DNA from: an uncultured Lachnospiraceae bacterium
GTDB taxonomy: Bacteria > Bacillota > Clostridia > Lachnospirales > Lachnospiraceae
Direction of reading: 5' to 3'
NCBI GenBank assembly: GCA_902766825.1
Contig: CACXFB010000061.1
Span: 1 to 64,000 of the forward strand
Length of the DNA stretch: 64,000 nucleotides
The notes under the pieces are model-generated. The model made no database searches, had not been told where the DNA came from, and worked only from the letters and a program-made list of their open reading frames with translations. Shown in pieces: positions 1 to 8,304 of the stretch (position 1 is its first letter; each line of letters starts with the position of its first letter). The position numbers were made by a program, and so were the translations under genes.

Positions 1-546
1 ATCCAGTTCCTCAGTATTAACTTCAAGTTTTATATATCCATCAGGTTTAATATTTCGGTTGCTCATGAGTATGACCGTCTCCACATGTCTCGTTATAGAT
101 GTTTTGCCGAAATGTGGCTTCAAGATATTACAAGTAATACAGAATATTATTTAACCGCCGACACTCATCACAATTATTATTTAGAAACATACAACCAGAA
201 AAACATGAATAATGAGTTATATAAAGACATCAACGCTACCAATGATTTTAAAGATTATTTTCTTGAATTGGAAAGCATGGCAAATCATAAATTAAAAAAG
301 TTGTATTCCACACTAAACGACACAAAAAACTATCATACACGAATTGGAGCAGGAATATATAACACTCATCTTCATGTATTTGCTGAAACATTCAATTATA
401 CTATTCCTGAACTTAATGAATACTATTTTTTCGAATACAAAAATAACACACCATTATTTTCAGTTTATCGTAAAAGTGAATTTATGCGAAGCTATCTACA
501 ACAAGAAAAATATAACACCATCTATGGTCTTAACCCTAATATATAA
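1..546 (+). CDS. Hypothetical protein, 5' end outside window
   Basis: The reading frame is open from base 1 to the TAA at 544-546. The first ATG (85) has no ribosome binding site, so the gene probably starts upstream and only its last ~181 residues are visible. The product is soluble-looking, rich in Tyr, Asn and Glu, with no signal peptide, membrane segment or motif I recognise. It is AT-rich compared with the core genes further on. A 21-bp hairpin follows the stop. Function unknown; it could also be a decayed fragment, which the upstream sequence would settle. Confidence 0.5.
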   Translation: MQFLSINFKFYISIRFNISVAHEYDRLHMSRYRCFAEMWLQDITSNTEYYLTADTHHNYYLETYNQKNMNNELYKDINATNDFKDYFLELESMANHKLKKLYSTLNDTKNYHTRIGAGIYNTHLHVFAETFNYTIPELNEYYFFEYKNNTPLFSVYRKSEFMRSYLQQEKYNTIYGLNPNI

Positions 547-608
547 GTTGCACAATATAAATCAATATCGTCACACGATTTAATTATTTCATATTTTACC
601 ACTGTTAT

Positions 609-666
609 AAGCCTCACTTTTGATATATTTTTTAATTGTCATTTCAATATATCAAAAGTGAGGCTT
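609..666. terminator. Long perfect hairpin after the partial gene
   Basis: Two 21-nt arms (609-629 and 646-666) are perfect reverse complements around a 16-nt loop. T-rich sequence follows on both sides, though there is no long uninterrupted U tract. It lies 62 bases after the stop at 546 and upstream of the sulP promoter, so it most likely ends transcription of the upstream gene. Confidence 0.6.
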
Positions 667-683
667 TGTGTATTTTGCTTCAT

Positions 684-724
684 GAAACGAGGGGACGGTT
701 CACTCAGCCCCGCCCTGTTTTACC
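684..724. repeat. Dispersed GGGGACGG repeat, degenerate copy 1
   Basis: Begins GAAACGAGGGGACGGTTC, matching the arms of the two better copies at 2491-2520 and 6584-6645 apart from an inserted A. The right half (CCCCGCCCTGTTTT) is only an imperfect complement of the left, so this copy looks decayed. It sits just before the sulP promoter. The motif resembles REP-like intergenic repeats seen in many bacteria. Confidence 0.5.
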
Positions 725-725
725 A

Positions 726-754
726 TTGACTCACATCCTGCAAGGTGCTATAAT
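726..754 (+). promoter_or_regulatory. Sigma-A promoter for the SulP gene
   Basis: TTGACT (726-731) and a perfect TATAAT (749-754) are separated by 17 bp, placing the start of transcription near 761, about 60 bases before the ATG at 820. No operator-like dyad overlaps it. Confidence 0.7.
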
Positions 755-819
755 AGGCAATCGTATCAATATTTTCATTTATAAATCTACTTATTAAGAA
801 TGGAGAGTGCAAACCAATC

Positions 820-2478
820 ATGAGTAATGAGAAACTCAAACCTATGCTTTTTAGCAATATGAAGCATTATAATGCGAAACAATTTTCACAAGATGTAATA
901 TCGGGAATAATAGTTGCCATTATTGCTCTTCCACTTTCGATAGCACTTGCTTTAGCGTCAGGTGTTAGACCGGAGGAAGGAATCTATACAGCTATTGTTG
1001 CCGGTTTTTTAATTGCATTTTTCGGCGGTAGCCGTGTACAGATTGCCGGACCAACGGCAGCATTTGCTACCATCGTTGCCGGTATCGTTGCCAAAAACGG
1101 CATGTCCGGTCTGATGATTGCAACACTTATTGCAGGTACCCTGCTTATTCTTATGGGTGTGTTCAGACTCGGAGCACTTATTCGCTTTATACCATATACT
1201 ATTACAACCGGATTCACTGCCGGAATTGCTGTCACTATATTAATAGGACAGTTTAAAGATTTCTTCGGACTTACTTACCCAAAGGGTACGGTTACAATTG
1301 AGACATCCGAAAAATTAGAAGCTTTTATTAAAAACATTTCCACAATAAATGTTTCTGCACTTATTGTTGGACTTATCAGTCTTGTAATTCTTATTGTATG
1401 GCCTTTCATAAATAAGAAGATTCCGGGCTCACTTATTGCAGTAATCGTTGGAATTCTTATTGTAAAGTTTGGTAAGCTTAACGTAAATACAATCGGTGAT
1501 TTATATACAATCAGCAACAAGCTTCCAACCTTCCACAGTCCTGATTTTAGCATTTCCACAATTAAGGCAATGCTTCCGGATGGATTTACAATAGCAATTC
1601 TTGCAGCCATCGAATCACTTTTGTCATGCGTGGTTGCTGACAGTATGATTAACTCTCATCACCGTTCTAACATGGAGCTTGTGGCTCAGGGTATCGGTAA
1701 TATCGGATCAGCATTATTTGGCGGAATCCCTGCAACAGGTGCTATCGCACGTACTGCTGCAAACATTAAGAACGGGGGACGTACCCCTGTTTCAGGTATG
1801 GTTCACTCTATCATACTTGTACTTGTTCTTGTAATTCTTATGCCATATGCATCATTGATACCAATGCCGGTTATTGCCGCAATACTTTTCCTTGTTGCAT
1901 ATAACATGTGTCAGTGGAGAACTTTCGTACACCTTTGCAAGACAGCTCCTAAGAGCGACATAATTGTTCTTGTTATAACATTTGTACTTACTGTAGCATT
2001 TGACCTTGTAGTTGCAATCGAAATCGGTATGGCACTTGCAGTTATACTCTTCTTCAAGAGAATGAGCGAGGAATCAAGAATTAACGGCTGGCAGTACTAT
2101 GATCCTGATGAAGATCCTGATGGTCCTGACCTTAAAGTGATTCCAAAGGAAGTTCGTGTATTTGAGATTTGGGGACCAATGTTCTTTGGTGATGCTAACC
2201 AGATTGCTACAATTGATTTTAAAGATTTCACAAAAGCAATCATCTTAAGAATGAGAGGCGTGCCTGCACTTGATGCAACAGCAATGCACTCACTTGAGCA
2301 GTTCCATGAAAGATGCGAAAAGAATGGAATAACTCTTATCTTCTCACATGTAAATGAACAGCCATGGCGTACAATGGAAAAAGGTAAGTTCATCGAGAAA
2401 GTGGGAAAAGAAAACTTCCGTCCACACATCGATGATGCAATAGAATGGGCTACAAAAATCTGTAGCGAAGAAAAATAA
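820..2478 (+). CDS. SulP family anion permease with STAS domain
   Basis: A 552-residue inner-membrane transporter of the SulP/SLC26 family. Residues ~25-420 hold the multi-span hydrophobic core, including the family-typical stretch GGSRVQIAGPTAAF early on and GGIPATGAIARTAANI in the middle. Residues ~440-545 form a cytoplasmic STAS domain. SulP proteins carry sulfate, bicarbonate or other anions, and the substrate cannot be read from sequence. GGAGAG at 802-807 precedes the ATG. The gene stands alone with its own promoter, and a repeat-derived hairpin directly follows the stop. No sulfate assimilation or carbonic anhydrase gene is nearby to narrow the substrate. Confidence 0.9.
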   Translation: MSNEKLKPMLFSNMKHYNAKQFSQDVISGIIVAIIALPLSIALALASGVRPEEGIYTAIVAGFLIAFFGGSRVQIAGPTAAFATIVAGIVAKNGMSGLMIATLIAGTLLILMGVFRLGALIRFIPYTITTGFTAGIAVTILIGQFKDFFGLTYPKGTVTIETSEKLEAFIKNISTINVSALIVGLISLVILIVWPFINKKIPGSLIAVIVGILIVKFGKLNVNTIGDLYTISNKLPTFHSPDFSISTIKAMLPDGFTIAILAAIESLLSCVVADSMINSHHRSNMELVAQGIGNIGSALFGGIPATGAIARTAANIKNGGRTPVSGMVHSIILVLVLVILMPYASLIPMPVIAAILFLVAYNMCQWRTFVHLCKTAPKSDIIVLVITFVLTVAFDLVVAIEIGMALAVILFFKRMSEESRINGWQYYDPDEDPDGPDLKVIPKEVRVFEIWGPMFFGDANQIATIDFKDFTKAIILRMRGVPALDATAMHSLEQFHERCEKNGITLIFSHVNEQPWRTMEKGKFIEKVGKENFRPHIDDAIEWATKICSEEK

Positions 2479-2490
2479 AATTCTTTGACA

Positions 2491-2520
2491 TGAAACGGGG
2501 GACGGTTTCCCCCCGTTTCA
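2491..2520. repeat. Dispersed GGGGACGG repeat, palindromic copy 2
   Basis: Arms TGAAACGGGGG (2491-2501) and CCCCCGTTTCA (2510-2520) are perfect 11-bp complements around ACGGTTTC. It lies between the convergent sulP and ABC permease genes, 12 bases after the sulP stop. Its right end contains the permease stop codon (2518-2520). It could act as a bidirectional terminator even though it lacks a U tract. Confidence 0.65.
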
Positions 2521-3762
2521 CCCTAAAACCGTCATAGTAATATATCTTATGAACAATAATATAATCACAGTAAAGTATATGGCCATCAAAAGCGCTGCCA
2601 AAAACATTATCATAATTTCTATAATCACAAGTTTTCTCATGTCACTCTTCTGCATTCCAATACTTCTAAGCATTACAATATAATTCGCTCTTCTGTTTGA
2701 GTAAAACTCGTACATATAATAGACTGTAATCGCACTTAGTACAGTCAGGATTAGAATTATTACAATCAAAAGTTTCCCTATATTTTTCATCATCCAGTTA
2801 AGCATACAAAACTGAATTCCCTTTGTTGTAAGCTTCGGTCTTTCTTTTGAATCATTAAGAACACTATCCTGTATGACCGATGTGTCAACGCTCATTATTC
2901 CATCAATGTAATCATAATTATCAGCGTAATCCTGATAATTTTCATAATACAATCTTAGTGTTCCAAATATAGCGAGCTGCTTTGTATCTTCATGTTTTGG
3001 ATTAACGTACATATGCTCTGAATGAAAGTCCATAGCGAATGAAGATTCTCTTTTAAGAAAAAAGTCACTGTCCATTATTCCGGTCAATCTGTAATTTTCA
3101 AACAGCATATGACTTCCTTCATCATCACTGTACTCTATGCTGATATTTGCCCCTTTATAATCTTCATTCTCATAATTCAATCCAAGCACGCCGGCAAGAT
3201 AACTGTCAATCATTATCTCCCCGGCGTTATATGGAAGACTACCATCAACTTTACATGTTACATCCATAGTTCCATCATTTTCAAAGAACATGTTATTGTT
3301 CTTATCATACATGCATATATCTATCAGTGATATTTTATTGAGAATATTCTGATATGATTTATATGGAGTTCGCGTATAATTTACCGTCTCATACGACGTA
3401 TCATCAATAAGAAACTTTAGCTGTCCGGCTTCTAAACTCGTTGGTTCTGCACCAATACCAAAGTCATAAAACACAGACGAACTGGCTGCATTTAAAGACT
3501 CTTTTTTCTCTTTTACATCACTGCTTATTATCTCTAAATTTTCATCATTGCATTGATGATTATCAAGTTCAAAAGAATAATAACATTCTTTTAATCTGTT
3601 TGTATTGAAGTCTTTTTTATATACATTAAATAAACAGATCACGCCTATTCCGGTAAGAAACATTACCAGAACAAACATAATGCCAAATATTATTTTTCCT
3701 GTCATTTGCCGTCCGGCTTTAAGATTACGGCAGGCTATAGTGATTAAATCTTTATTCCTCAT
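2518..3762 (-). CDS. ABC transporter permease, FtsX type
   Basis: 414 residues with an N-terminal membrane segment (~23-48), a ~280-residue extracytoplasmic domain, and two or three C-terminal membrane segments (~330-412). The sequence NRRANYIVMLRSIGMQK matches the cytoplasmic loop typical of the FtsX/MacB permease fold. It overlaps the second permease upstream by 11 bp and shares its operon with an ATPase. The predicted role is export or extrusion of a peptide, lipid or antimicrobial; the substrate is unknown. Its stop codon lies inside repeat copy 2, so the last residues may have been set by that insertion. Confidence 0.8.
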   Translation of the reverse strand: MRNKDLITIACRNLKAGRQMTGKIIFGIMFVLVMFLTGIGVICLFNVYKKDFNTNRLKECYYSFELDNHQCNDENLEIISSDVKEKKESLNAASSSVFYDFGIGAEPTSLEAGQLKFLIDDTSYETVNYTRTPYKSYQNILNKISLIDICMYDKNNNMFFENDGTMDVTCKVDGSLPYNAGEIMIDSYLAGVLGLNYENEDYKGANISIEYSDDEGSHMLFENYRLTGIMDSDFFLKRESSFAMDFHSEHMYVNPKHEDTKQLAIFGTLRLYYENYQDYADNYDYIDGIMSVDTSVIQDSVLNDSKERPKLTTKGIQFCMLNWMMKNIGKLLIVIILILTVLSAITVYYMYEFYSNRRANYIVMLRSIGMQKSDMRKLVIIEIMIMFLAALLMAIYFTVIILLFIRYITMTVLG

Positions 3763-4519
3763 TTGTCTGCCTCCAATGCTTCTTAAACACTATCATTTCA
3801 ACAGCAGATATAAATATAAAAAATGCAACCACATGTGTTACATGCAGGCTGTTAAATGATACATTTACTTTCATGCTTTTATGAATATACCGATTAATAA
3901 ATTTCACACTAATATATGCCACCGGGACAGCCAAAGTATATGCCACTGTATTACGTATCTTAAAAAACATGAAAAATATACTTTGCTGAACATTTTTGCT
4001 GCACCCTAAAAAAGACAGCATATTTATGTAATTCTTTCTTCTCATTAACTTAAAAATGATAGAATTAATAAAAATATTATTAGCAAATATGAAAAGTACA
4101 AAACACAAGACAATCAACGACATCTGGCAAAAAAGCATAACTCCCAGATAATCATCAAATTCCGCATTCCAGATATCTTTGCCCTCACATACTGCAATTA
4201 ATTTTTTTATCCATATTCCATCTAACGTTTTTATTGATGCGCTGCCATCGCCGTGATATTTATCAAACTCAATATCCGTAAATCCCATTCTCTCAAGCGA
4301 GGCTTTATCATCTTCATATCCTCTTACTTCAAAAACATATTTACCGTCGCTTACCGGCAGAAGATATTCTCCGAAAATATCATCCATACCAAACGAAATT
4401 ATCGCCAGAGATAATATTACCGAATAAATAAAAAAATGAAGAACAGACACGACAATCCATTCTTTCTTCTCGTATCTGAACTCATTTTTCATAAGATTAA
4501 ATCTGTCATTCCAATTCAT
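3752..4519 (-). CDS. ABC transporter permease, second FtsX-like subunit
   Basis: 255 residues. One N-terminal membrane span (~22-44), a short external domain (~45-125), then spans at ~128-155, ~185-205 and ~225-245. The loop RRKNYINMLSFLGCSKN corresponds to the FtsX coupling loop. It is clearly shorter than the partner at 2518-3762, with a much reduced external domain. It overlaps the ATPase gene by 14 bp, implying translational coupling and a heterodimeric transporter. The substrate cannot be inferred. Confidence 0.75.
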   Translation of the reverse strand: MNWNDRFNLMKNEFRYEKKEWIVVSVLHFFIYSVILSLAIISFGMDDIFGEYLLPVSDGKYVFEVRGYEDDKASLERMGFTDIEFDKYHGDGSASIKTLDGIWIKKLIAVCEGKDIWNAEFDDYLGVMLFCQMSLIVLCFVLFIFANNIFINSIIFKLMRRKNYINMLSFLGCSKNVQQSIFFMFFKIRNTVAYTLAVPVAYISVKFINRYIHKSMKVNVSFNSLHVTHVVAFFIFISAVEMIVFKKHWRQTNEE

Positions 4520-5180
4520 TTTTCACAATTTCCCCATCCTGTAATCTAATCTTTCCATCTGTTCTATTAGCATCATCATTATTGTGGGTAATGAGAATAA
4601 CCATCTTACCCATCTGCGCCTGTTTTCTTAGGAGATTCATAACTATCTCGCCATTCTCATAATCAAGATTTCCACAAGGCTCGTCCGCACATATAACACA
4701 AGGGTTATTCACAATAGCACGGGCAATACTGACACGCTGTTTCTCTCCACCGGAAAGTATACCTGCCATATCATCCTTCTTATCAAGCATGTCCACACAT
4801 GCAAGAGCGTCTTCCACCATCTTGCGTCTGTCAGCCAAAGGAACGCCTGCTATCATTAAAACAACCTCAACATTCTGATACACGGAATAATTGTCTTCAA
4901 GAAAAAAATCCTGAAACACAAATCCGATTTTATTGCATCTGTAATCAGCAAGTTCCTTATCACCTAATGAATAAATATCCATTCCTTCATATTCAATTCT
5001 GCCTGCCGAGGGTTTTAAAAGACCGCCTATCATCTTTAACAGCGTTGACTTTCCGCTTCCGGAACGTCCGACAATACTGATAAACTGTCCCTTTGAAACA
5101 TTGAAATTAACATGGTTAACAACCCATTTTTCCTTTTCTCCGTCGGTAAAACATTTACCAACATCCTCAATCTTAAGCAT
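4506..5180 (-). CDS. ABC transporter ATP-binding protein, LolD/MacB type
   Basis: 224 residues, the full length for a LolD/MacB-class ATPase. It has Walker [10 protein letters not shown] (~38-46), Q-loop FVFQDFF, signature [15 protein letters not shown] (~142) and Walker [13 protein letters not shown] (~160), followed by the ITHNN switch histidine. It energises the two downstream permeases. Operon order is 168-aa anchored protein, ATPase, permease, permease, with gaps of 27, -14 and -11 bp. Such modules in Firmicutes commonly export or remove antimicrobial peptides, but no sensor kinase pair is adjacent, so that role is inference. Confidence 0.9.
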   Translation of the reverse strand: MLKIEDVGKCFTDGEKEKWVVNHVNFNVSKGQFISIVGRSGSGKSTLLKMIGGLLKPSAGRIEYEGMDIYSLGDKELADYRCNKIGFVFQDFFLEDNYSVYQNVEVVLMIAGVPLADRRKMVEDALACVDMLDKKDDMAGILSGGEKQRVSIARAIVNNPCVICADEPCGNLDYENGEIVMNLLRKQAQMGKMVILITHNNDDANRTDGKIRLQDGEIVKNELE

Positions 5181-5207
5181 AAAACTCTCCTATTTTGCAT
5201 CGCTATA

Positions 5208-5714
5208 TTATTTTTTAAACTTCAGATTTCTAGCCGGACTGTTTATTTGAAATGTGTGATGAAATGAATCATACTCAAATACAAATCCAAATGCTGAATT
5301 ATCAATATAACAAAAATATACATGAGAAAACGTACCTGTCTTATCAATAATTGTTTTTTCATAATCAATTTCCCATTTTGAATCAACAAAATGTTTGTTC
5401 AAATCAGATATCTCATTAACATAATCTTCTTCATAATCAACAGAACCATTTTCTTTCATACGATTATATAATTCCATCTGGGACTTCTGATATATATCAT
5501 TTAAGTCAATATTATGAAACTGCACTCCTTCAGCATCCACTTCAACATAAGCATCAGGATACTCATCACAATCTACTATATTATACTTACCTTCTTTTAT
5601 CTTAGTTCCACTGCCAAATTGCAGGGCTATGGCAATTCCCATCAATGCCACTGCTAAAACTGCTATGATTATTATCTTTATCTTCCTTTTCAAATTCATA
5701 ACCTCCGATATCAT
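5208..5714 (-). CDS. Membrane-anchored protein of the ABC operon
   Basis: 168 residues: Lys/Arg-rich N terminus, one membrane span (~12-30), then a ~135-residue acidic extracytoplasmic domain with no motif I recognise. The start at 5714 is preceded by a G-rich site 10 bases upstream. The alternative ATG at 5699 has GGAGG only 2 bases before it, which is too close. It lies 27 bp upstream of the ATPase and probably shares its transcript. It may be an accessory or immunity-like subunit of the transporter (inference from position). Confidence 0.65.
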   Translation of the reverse strand: MISEVMNLKRKIKIIIIAVLAVALMGIAIALQFGSGTKIKEGKYNIVDCDEYPDAYVEVDAEGVQFHNIDLNDIYQKSQMELYNRMKENGSVDYEEDYVNEISDLNKHFVDSKWEIDYEKTIIDKTGTFSHVYFCYIDNSAFGFVFEYDSFHHTFQINSPARNLKFKK

Positions 5715-5769
5715 AACGTTAAATCCCCCCTACAATATACTCCCCTCATAACACTTGTTCAGCTAAAAG

Positions 5770-6126
5770 TTAATAAATACAATCATAAGTTTCATAACTA
5801 CTCTTCTTATAATTTTGATAAACCTTGGCTTTCGCGGGCTTTTTTGTTAAAGCCTTATCTACACAAATTGCCCTTACAGTTCCACTATAATCCGTAAACC
5901 AAATTTCTGTAGATTTGATACTATCACTAAATGCATAACCACCATTCGAATAATTAGTAATACGTTTTTCGTTAAAAAAATCATAAAAATTAACCTTACT
6001 AAACGTAATACTTCCTGTTAAGGAATTAGTTTTAATATACTTCTTCCCATTTTCACCGCCACAACCTGTTAATGCTAAGCACATAGTACTTGCGGCAATT
6101 ACCATTGATACAATTTTTCTTTTCAT
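5770..6126 (-). CDS. Small lipoprotein
   Basis: 118 residues. A basic N terminus and hydrophobic run are followed by the lipobox ALTGCGG, so Cys22 should be lipidated and the protein anchored to the outer face of the membrane. The remaining ~95 residues are Lys/Tyr/Ser-rich with no recognised domain. AAGGGTGG precedes the ATG. The gap to the next gene is 55 bp, so it may be the first gene of the ABC operon or a separate transcript. Its leader (6127-6266) carries two inverted repeats. Function unknown. Confidence 0.65.
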   Translation of the reverse strand: MKRKIVSMVIAASTMCLALTGCGGENGKKYIKTNSLTGSITFSKVNFYDFFNEKRITNYSNGGYAFSDSIKSTEIWFTDYSGTVRAICVDKALTKKPAKAKVYQNYKKSSYETYDCIY

Positions 6127-6160
6127 TTGTTACCACCCTTTCGAAAAAATATTTGTTTTC

Positions 6161-6213
6161 ACATAGAGAAAAAAGTGGTATACTTAACCATGGCACTTAG
6201 TTCTCTATGTGTC
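6161..6213. repeat. Inverted repeat in the lipoprotein leader
   Basis: An outer stem of CACATAGAGAA with TTCTCTATGTG (11 bp) encloses an inner AAGTG/CACTT stem. Read on the minus strand it folds in the 5' leader of the lipoprotein gene, about 35 bases before the ATG. Its right arm is also part of the candidate plus-strand RNA. It could be a regulatory leader structure or a small mobile-repeat relic. Confidence 0.45.
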
Positions 6214-6266
6214 GTTACATTACGGCTTCGACTGATTTTCGCGAATTTGGCTCGAAGCCTTTTTTA
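6190..6266 (+). ncRNA. Candidate small RNA with its own promoter and terminator
   Basis: On the plus strand an extended -10 (TGG-TATACT, -10 at 6179-6184) with a weak -35 TTTTCA (6156-6161, 17-bp spacer) would start transcription near 6190. The transcript would end at a hairpin (GGCTTCGA 6224-6231, TCGAAGCC 6252-6259) followed by six T. No open reading frame of note lies inside. It would be about 75 nt and antisense to the lipoprotein leader. This is a prediction from signals only. Confidence 0.35.
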
Positions 6267-6583
6267 TATAAAACTTTAAGTTTTAACTTAAAGCTTTATA
6301 ACATAATCATTCCCTCATCAAAATAAAAAAAGCAATAACCATCATTACACAAAATTGCATAACGATATGATTATTGCAACCGAACTATCTATCACTATTC
6401 TGTCTGTTAATTTCCCTTATATTTAACAAACGAAAACAGAGTCTAGACTTCTAGCTTTGCGCCCCCACCTCTCAATGAGTTTGCCCTATCAAATCATTCC
6501 GAATACACTTTTATAGTATCTCTTGTTCTCCTTTTTGTCAAGTTAATTTTTTATATAATTTTAGTTCATTTGAAACTGGGGGA
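6267..6583. other. Gene-free AT-rich intergenic stretch
   Basis: No coding sequence is supported here. A weak imperfect inverted repeat (AAACTTTAAG near 6271, CTTAAAGCTT near 6286) is visible. A second G-rich patch directly precedes the large hairpin at 6584. Nothing else recognisable was found. Confidence 0.5.
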
Positions 6584-6645
6584 GGTGAAACGGGGGACGG
6601 TTCTTCGTTCCATTTCTGGAACGAAGAACCGTCCCCCGTTTCACC
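6584..6645. repeat. Dispersed GGGGACGG repeat, perfect 28-bp hairpin, copy 3
   Basis: Arms 6584-6611 and 6618-6645 are perfect 28-bp reverse complements around a 6-nt loop. Each arm starts GGTGAAACGGGGGACGGTTC read outward-in. It begins immediately after the stop codon of the acyl-CoA ligase (6646-6648) and so caps the 3' end of the fab operon transcript. There is no U tract, so it may stabilise the 3' end or stall polymerase rather than act as a classical terminator. Confidence 0.8.
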
Positions 6646-8295
6646 TTAGCATCCATCTTTTTTTCTTATCATGCTTCTGCTTATTTTACCGTTGGTCGTT
6701 CGTGGCAGATCTTTTACAAACTCTATCATTCTCGGGTATTTGTACATTGCGGTGCGCATCTTTACAAATTCCTTTATTTCATTTTTCAGATTATCATCCG
6801 GATTGAAGCCATCTTTTAAGATTATTGTGGCTTTTACAACCTGTCCTCTGTTTTTTGACGGAAAACCGGTTACTGCACATTCGCTTACTGCGGGATGTTC
6901 GTTAATGATGTCTTCGACTTCTGTTGGTCCTATTCTGTAACCGCTTGATTTGATTACGTCATCATTACGTCCTATAAAAAAGTAATTGCCAAAAGCGTCA
7001 ACGTAGGCTTTGTCCTTAGTGTGGTACACGCCGCCTTCCCAGACTTCTTTGTACATATTTTCTTCACCCAGGTATCCGCAAAACAGTCCTATCGGGAGAG
7101 TGTTGTCTTTAGGAACAATGACGATTTCCCCTTCGTTGCCGGCATCTACAGGATCGTTATCTTCATCGACAATTGCAATGTCATACAGAGGTGACTTGGT
7201 ACCGATTGAACCTTCTGACTGCTCGCAGCCTTTCATTGTACATGTTAAAAGTGTTGTCTCGGTCTGACCGTAGCCCTGGCGAATCTTAAGACCTGTTTTA
7301 GCATAAAATTTCTCATCCACTTCTTTGGGCAGTGCTTCGCCTGCTGTTGTAACGCTTACAAGACTTTCAAGATTGTAGTCTTCGATTTTCTTTCTGACAA
7401 GATATTTATAGATAGTCGGCGGTGCACAAAATGTTGTTACTTTCTCTTCTTCTAATACTTTTAACATGTCTTCTGCATAGAACACATCGTAATCGTATAC
7501 TAAGACCGCACATTTCATAAACCACTGGCCGTACATTTTTCCCCATGCTGATTTTGCCCATCCGGAATCAGCAACCGTAAGATGAAGTCCACCAGGTACT
7601 ACCGCGTGCCAGTATTTTGCGGTAAATATATGTGCTATAGGATATGAAAAATTATGAATTACTGCTTTAGGCTGTCCTGATGTTCCGGATGTAAAATAAT
7701 AAAGCATTGCATCGGTAGCGTCAGTCTCAACTCGTTCAAACGAATCATCCGCCTTGTCAAAGAGTTCTTTAAACCCTAGGAACGAATCAGGAACATCATT
7801 TCCTACACATACTACATTTACATCAGCTAATTCGCTTGCTGCACTTATCACGTTATCGCAGACATCCGCGCTGTCAACGCATATAACAGTCCTGCATTTT
7901 GCGGTCACAAGACGCTCGCGGATATCCTCATCAGATACCATGTGAGATGTAGGAATTGCTACCGCCCCCAGTTTGTGAATTGCAAGCATGCATATCCAGA
8001 ACTCGTATCTTCTCTTTAATATAAGCATTACGCTGTCATGTCTTTTTACGCCCAGATTTCTTAACATATTTGCCGTACGATCAGACATGTTTTTCAAATC
8101 GGAATACGTGAATTTTCTTACATTTCCTTTTATGTCCTTATGTACGAGTGCAACCATATCAGGACTTTCTTTTGCATACTCATCCATAACATCATATGCA
8201 AAATTAAAATTGCTGTCATATCCGGTTTCAACTGCTTTTAGTAAACCCTTTTCATCAAATTTTTCTATAAAATACCTTTTATATAATTCCGTCAT
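6646..8295 (-). CDS. Acyl-CoA synthetase / AMP-dependent ligase
   Basis: 549 residues of the ANL superfamily, which activates a carboxylic acid as acyl-AMP and usually transfers it to CoA. It has the phosphate-binding loop YYFTSGTSGQPKA (~199-211), GYGQTETT (~340-347), the GRNDDVIKSSGYRIGP hinge region and the C-terminal catalytic Lys in RTTNGKIS (~531-538). The arrangement resembles medium-chain acyl-CoA synthetases. It lies 9 bp after accA as the last gene of the fab operon. It may recycle free or exogenous fatty acids into the pathway, or load an acyl group onto a carrier. The true acyl substrate and acceptor are not readable from sequence. Confidence 0.8.
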   Translation of the reverse strand: MTELYKRYFIEKFDEKGLLKAVETGYDSNFNFAYDVMDEYAKESPDMVALVHKDIKGNVRKFTYSDLKNMSDRTANMLRNLGVKRHDSVMLILKRRYEFWICMLAIHKLGAVAIPTSHMVSDEDIRERLVTAKCRTVICVDSADVCDNVISAASELADVNVVCVGNDVPDSFLGFKELFDKADDSFERVETDATDAMLYYFTSGTSGQPKAVIHNFSYPIAHIFTAKYWHAVVPGGLHLTVADSGWAKSAWGKMYGQWFMKCAVLVYDYDVFYAEDMLKVLEEEKVTTFCAPPTIYKYLVRKKIEDYNLESLVSVTTAGEALPKEVDEKFYAKTGLKIRQGYGQTETTLLTCTMKGCEQSEGSIGTKSPLYDIAIVDEDNDPVDAGNEGEIVIVPKDNTLPIGLFCGYLGEENMYKEVWEGGVYHTKDKAYVDAFGNYFFIGRNDDVIKSSGYRIGPTEVEDIINEHPAVSECAVTGFPSKNRGQVVKATIILKDGFNPDDNLKNEIKEFVKMRTAMYKYPRMIEFVKDLPRTTNGKISRSMIRKKDGC

Positions 8296-8304
8296 TTTCT
8301 GCTC

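Noticed and set aside
6570..6806. Plus-strand frame through the hairpin
   Set aside because: It runs through the perfect inverted repeat and antisense to the ligase gene, with no ribosome binding site.
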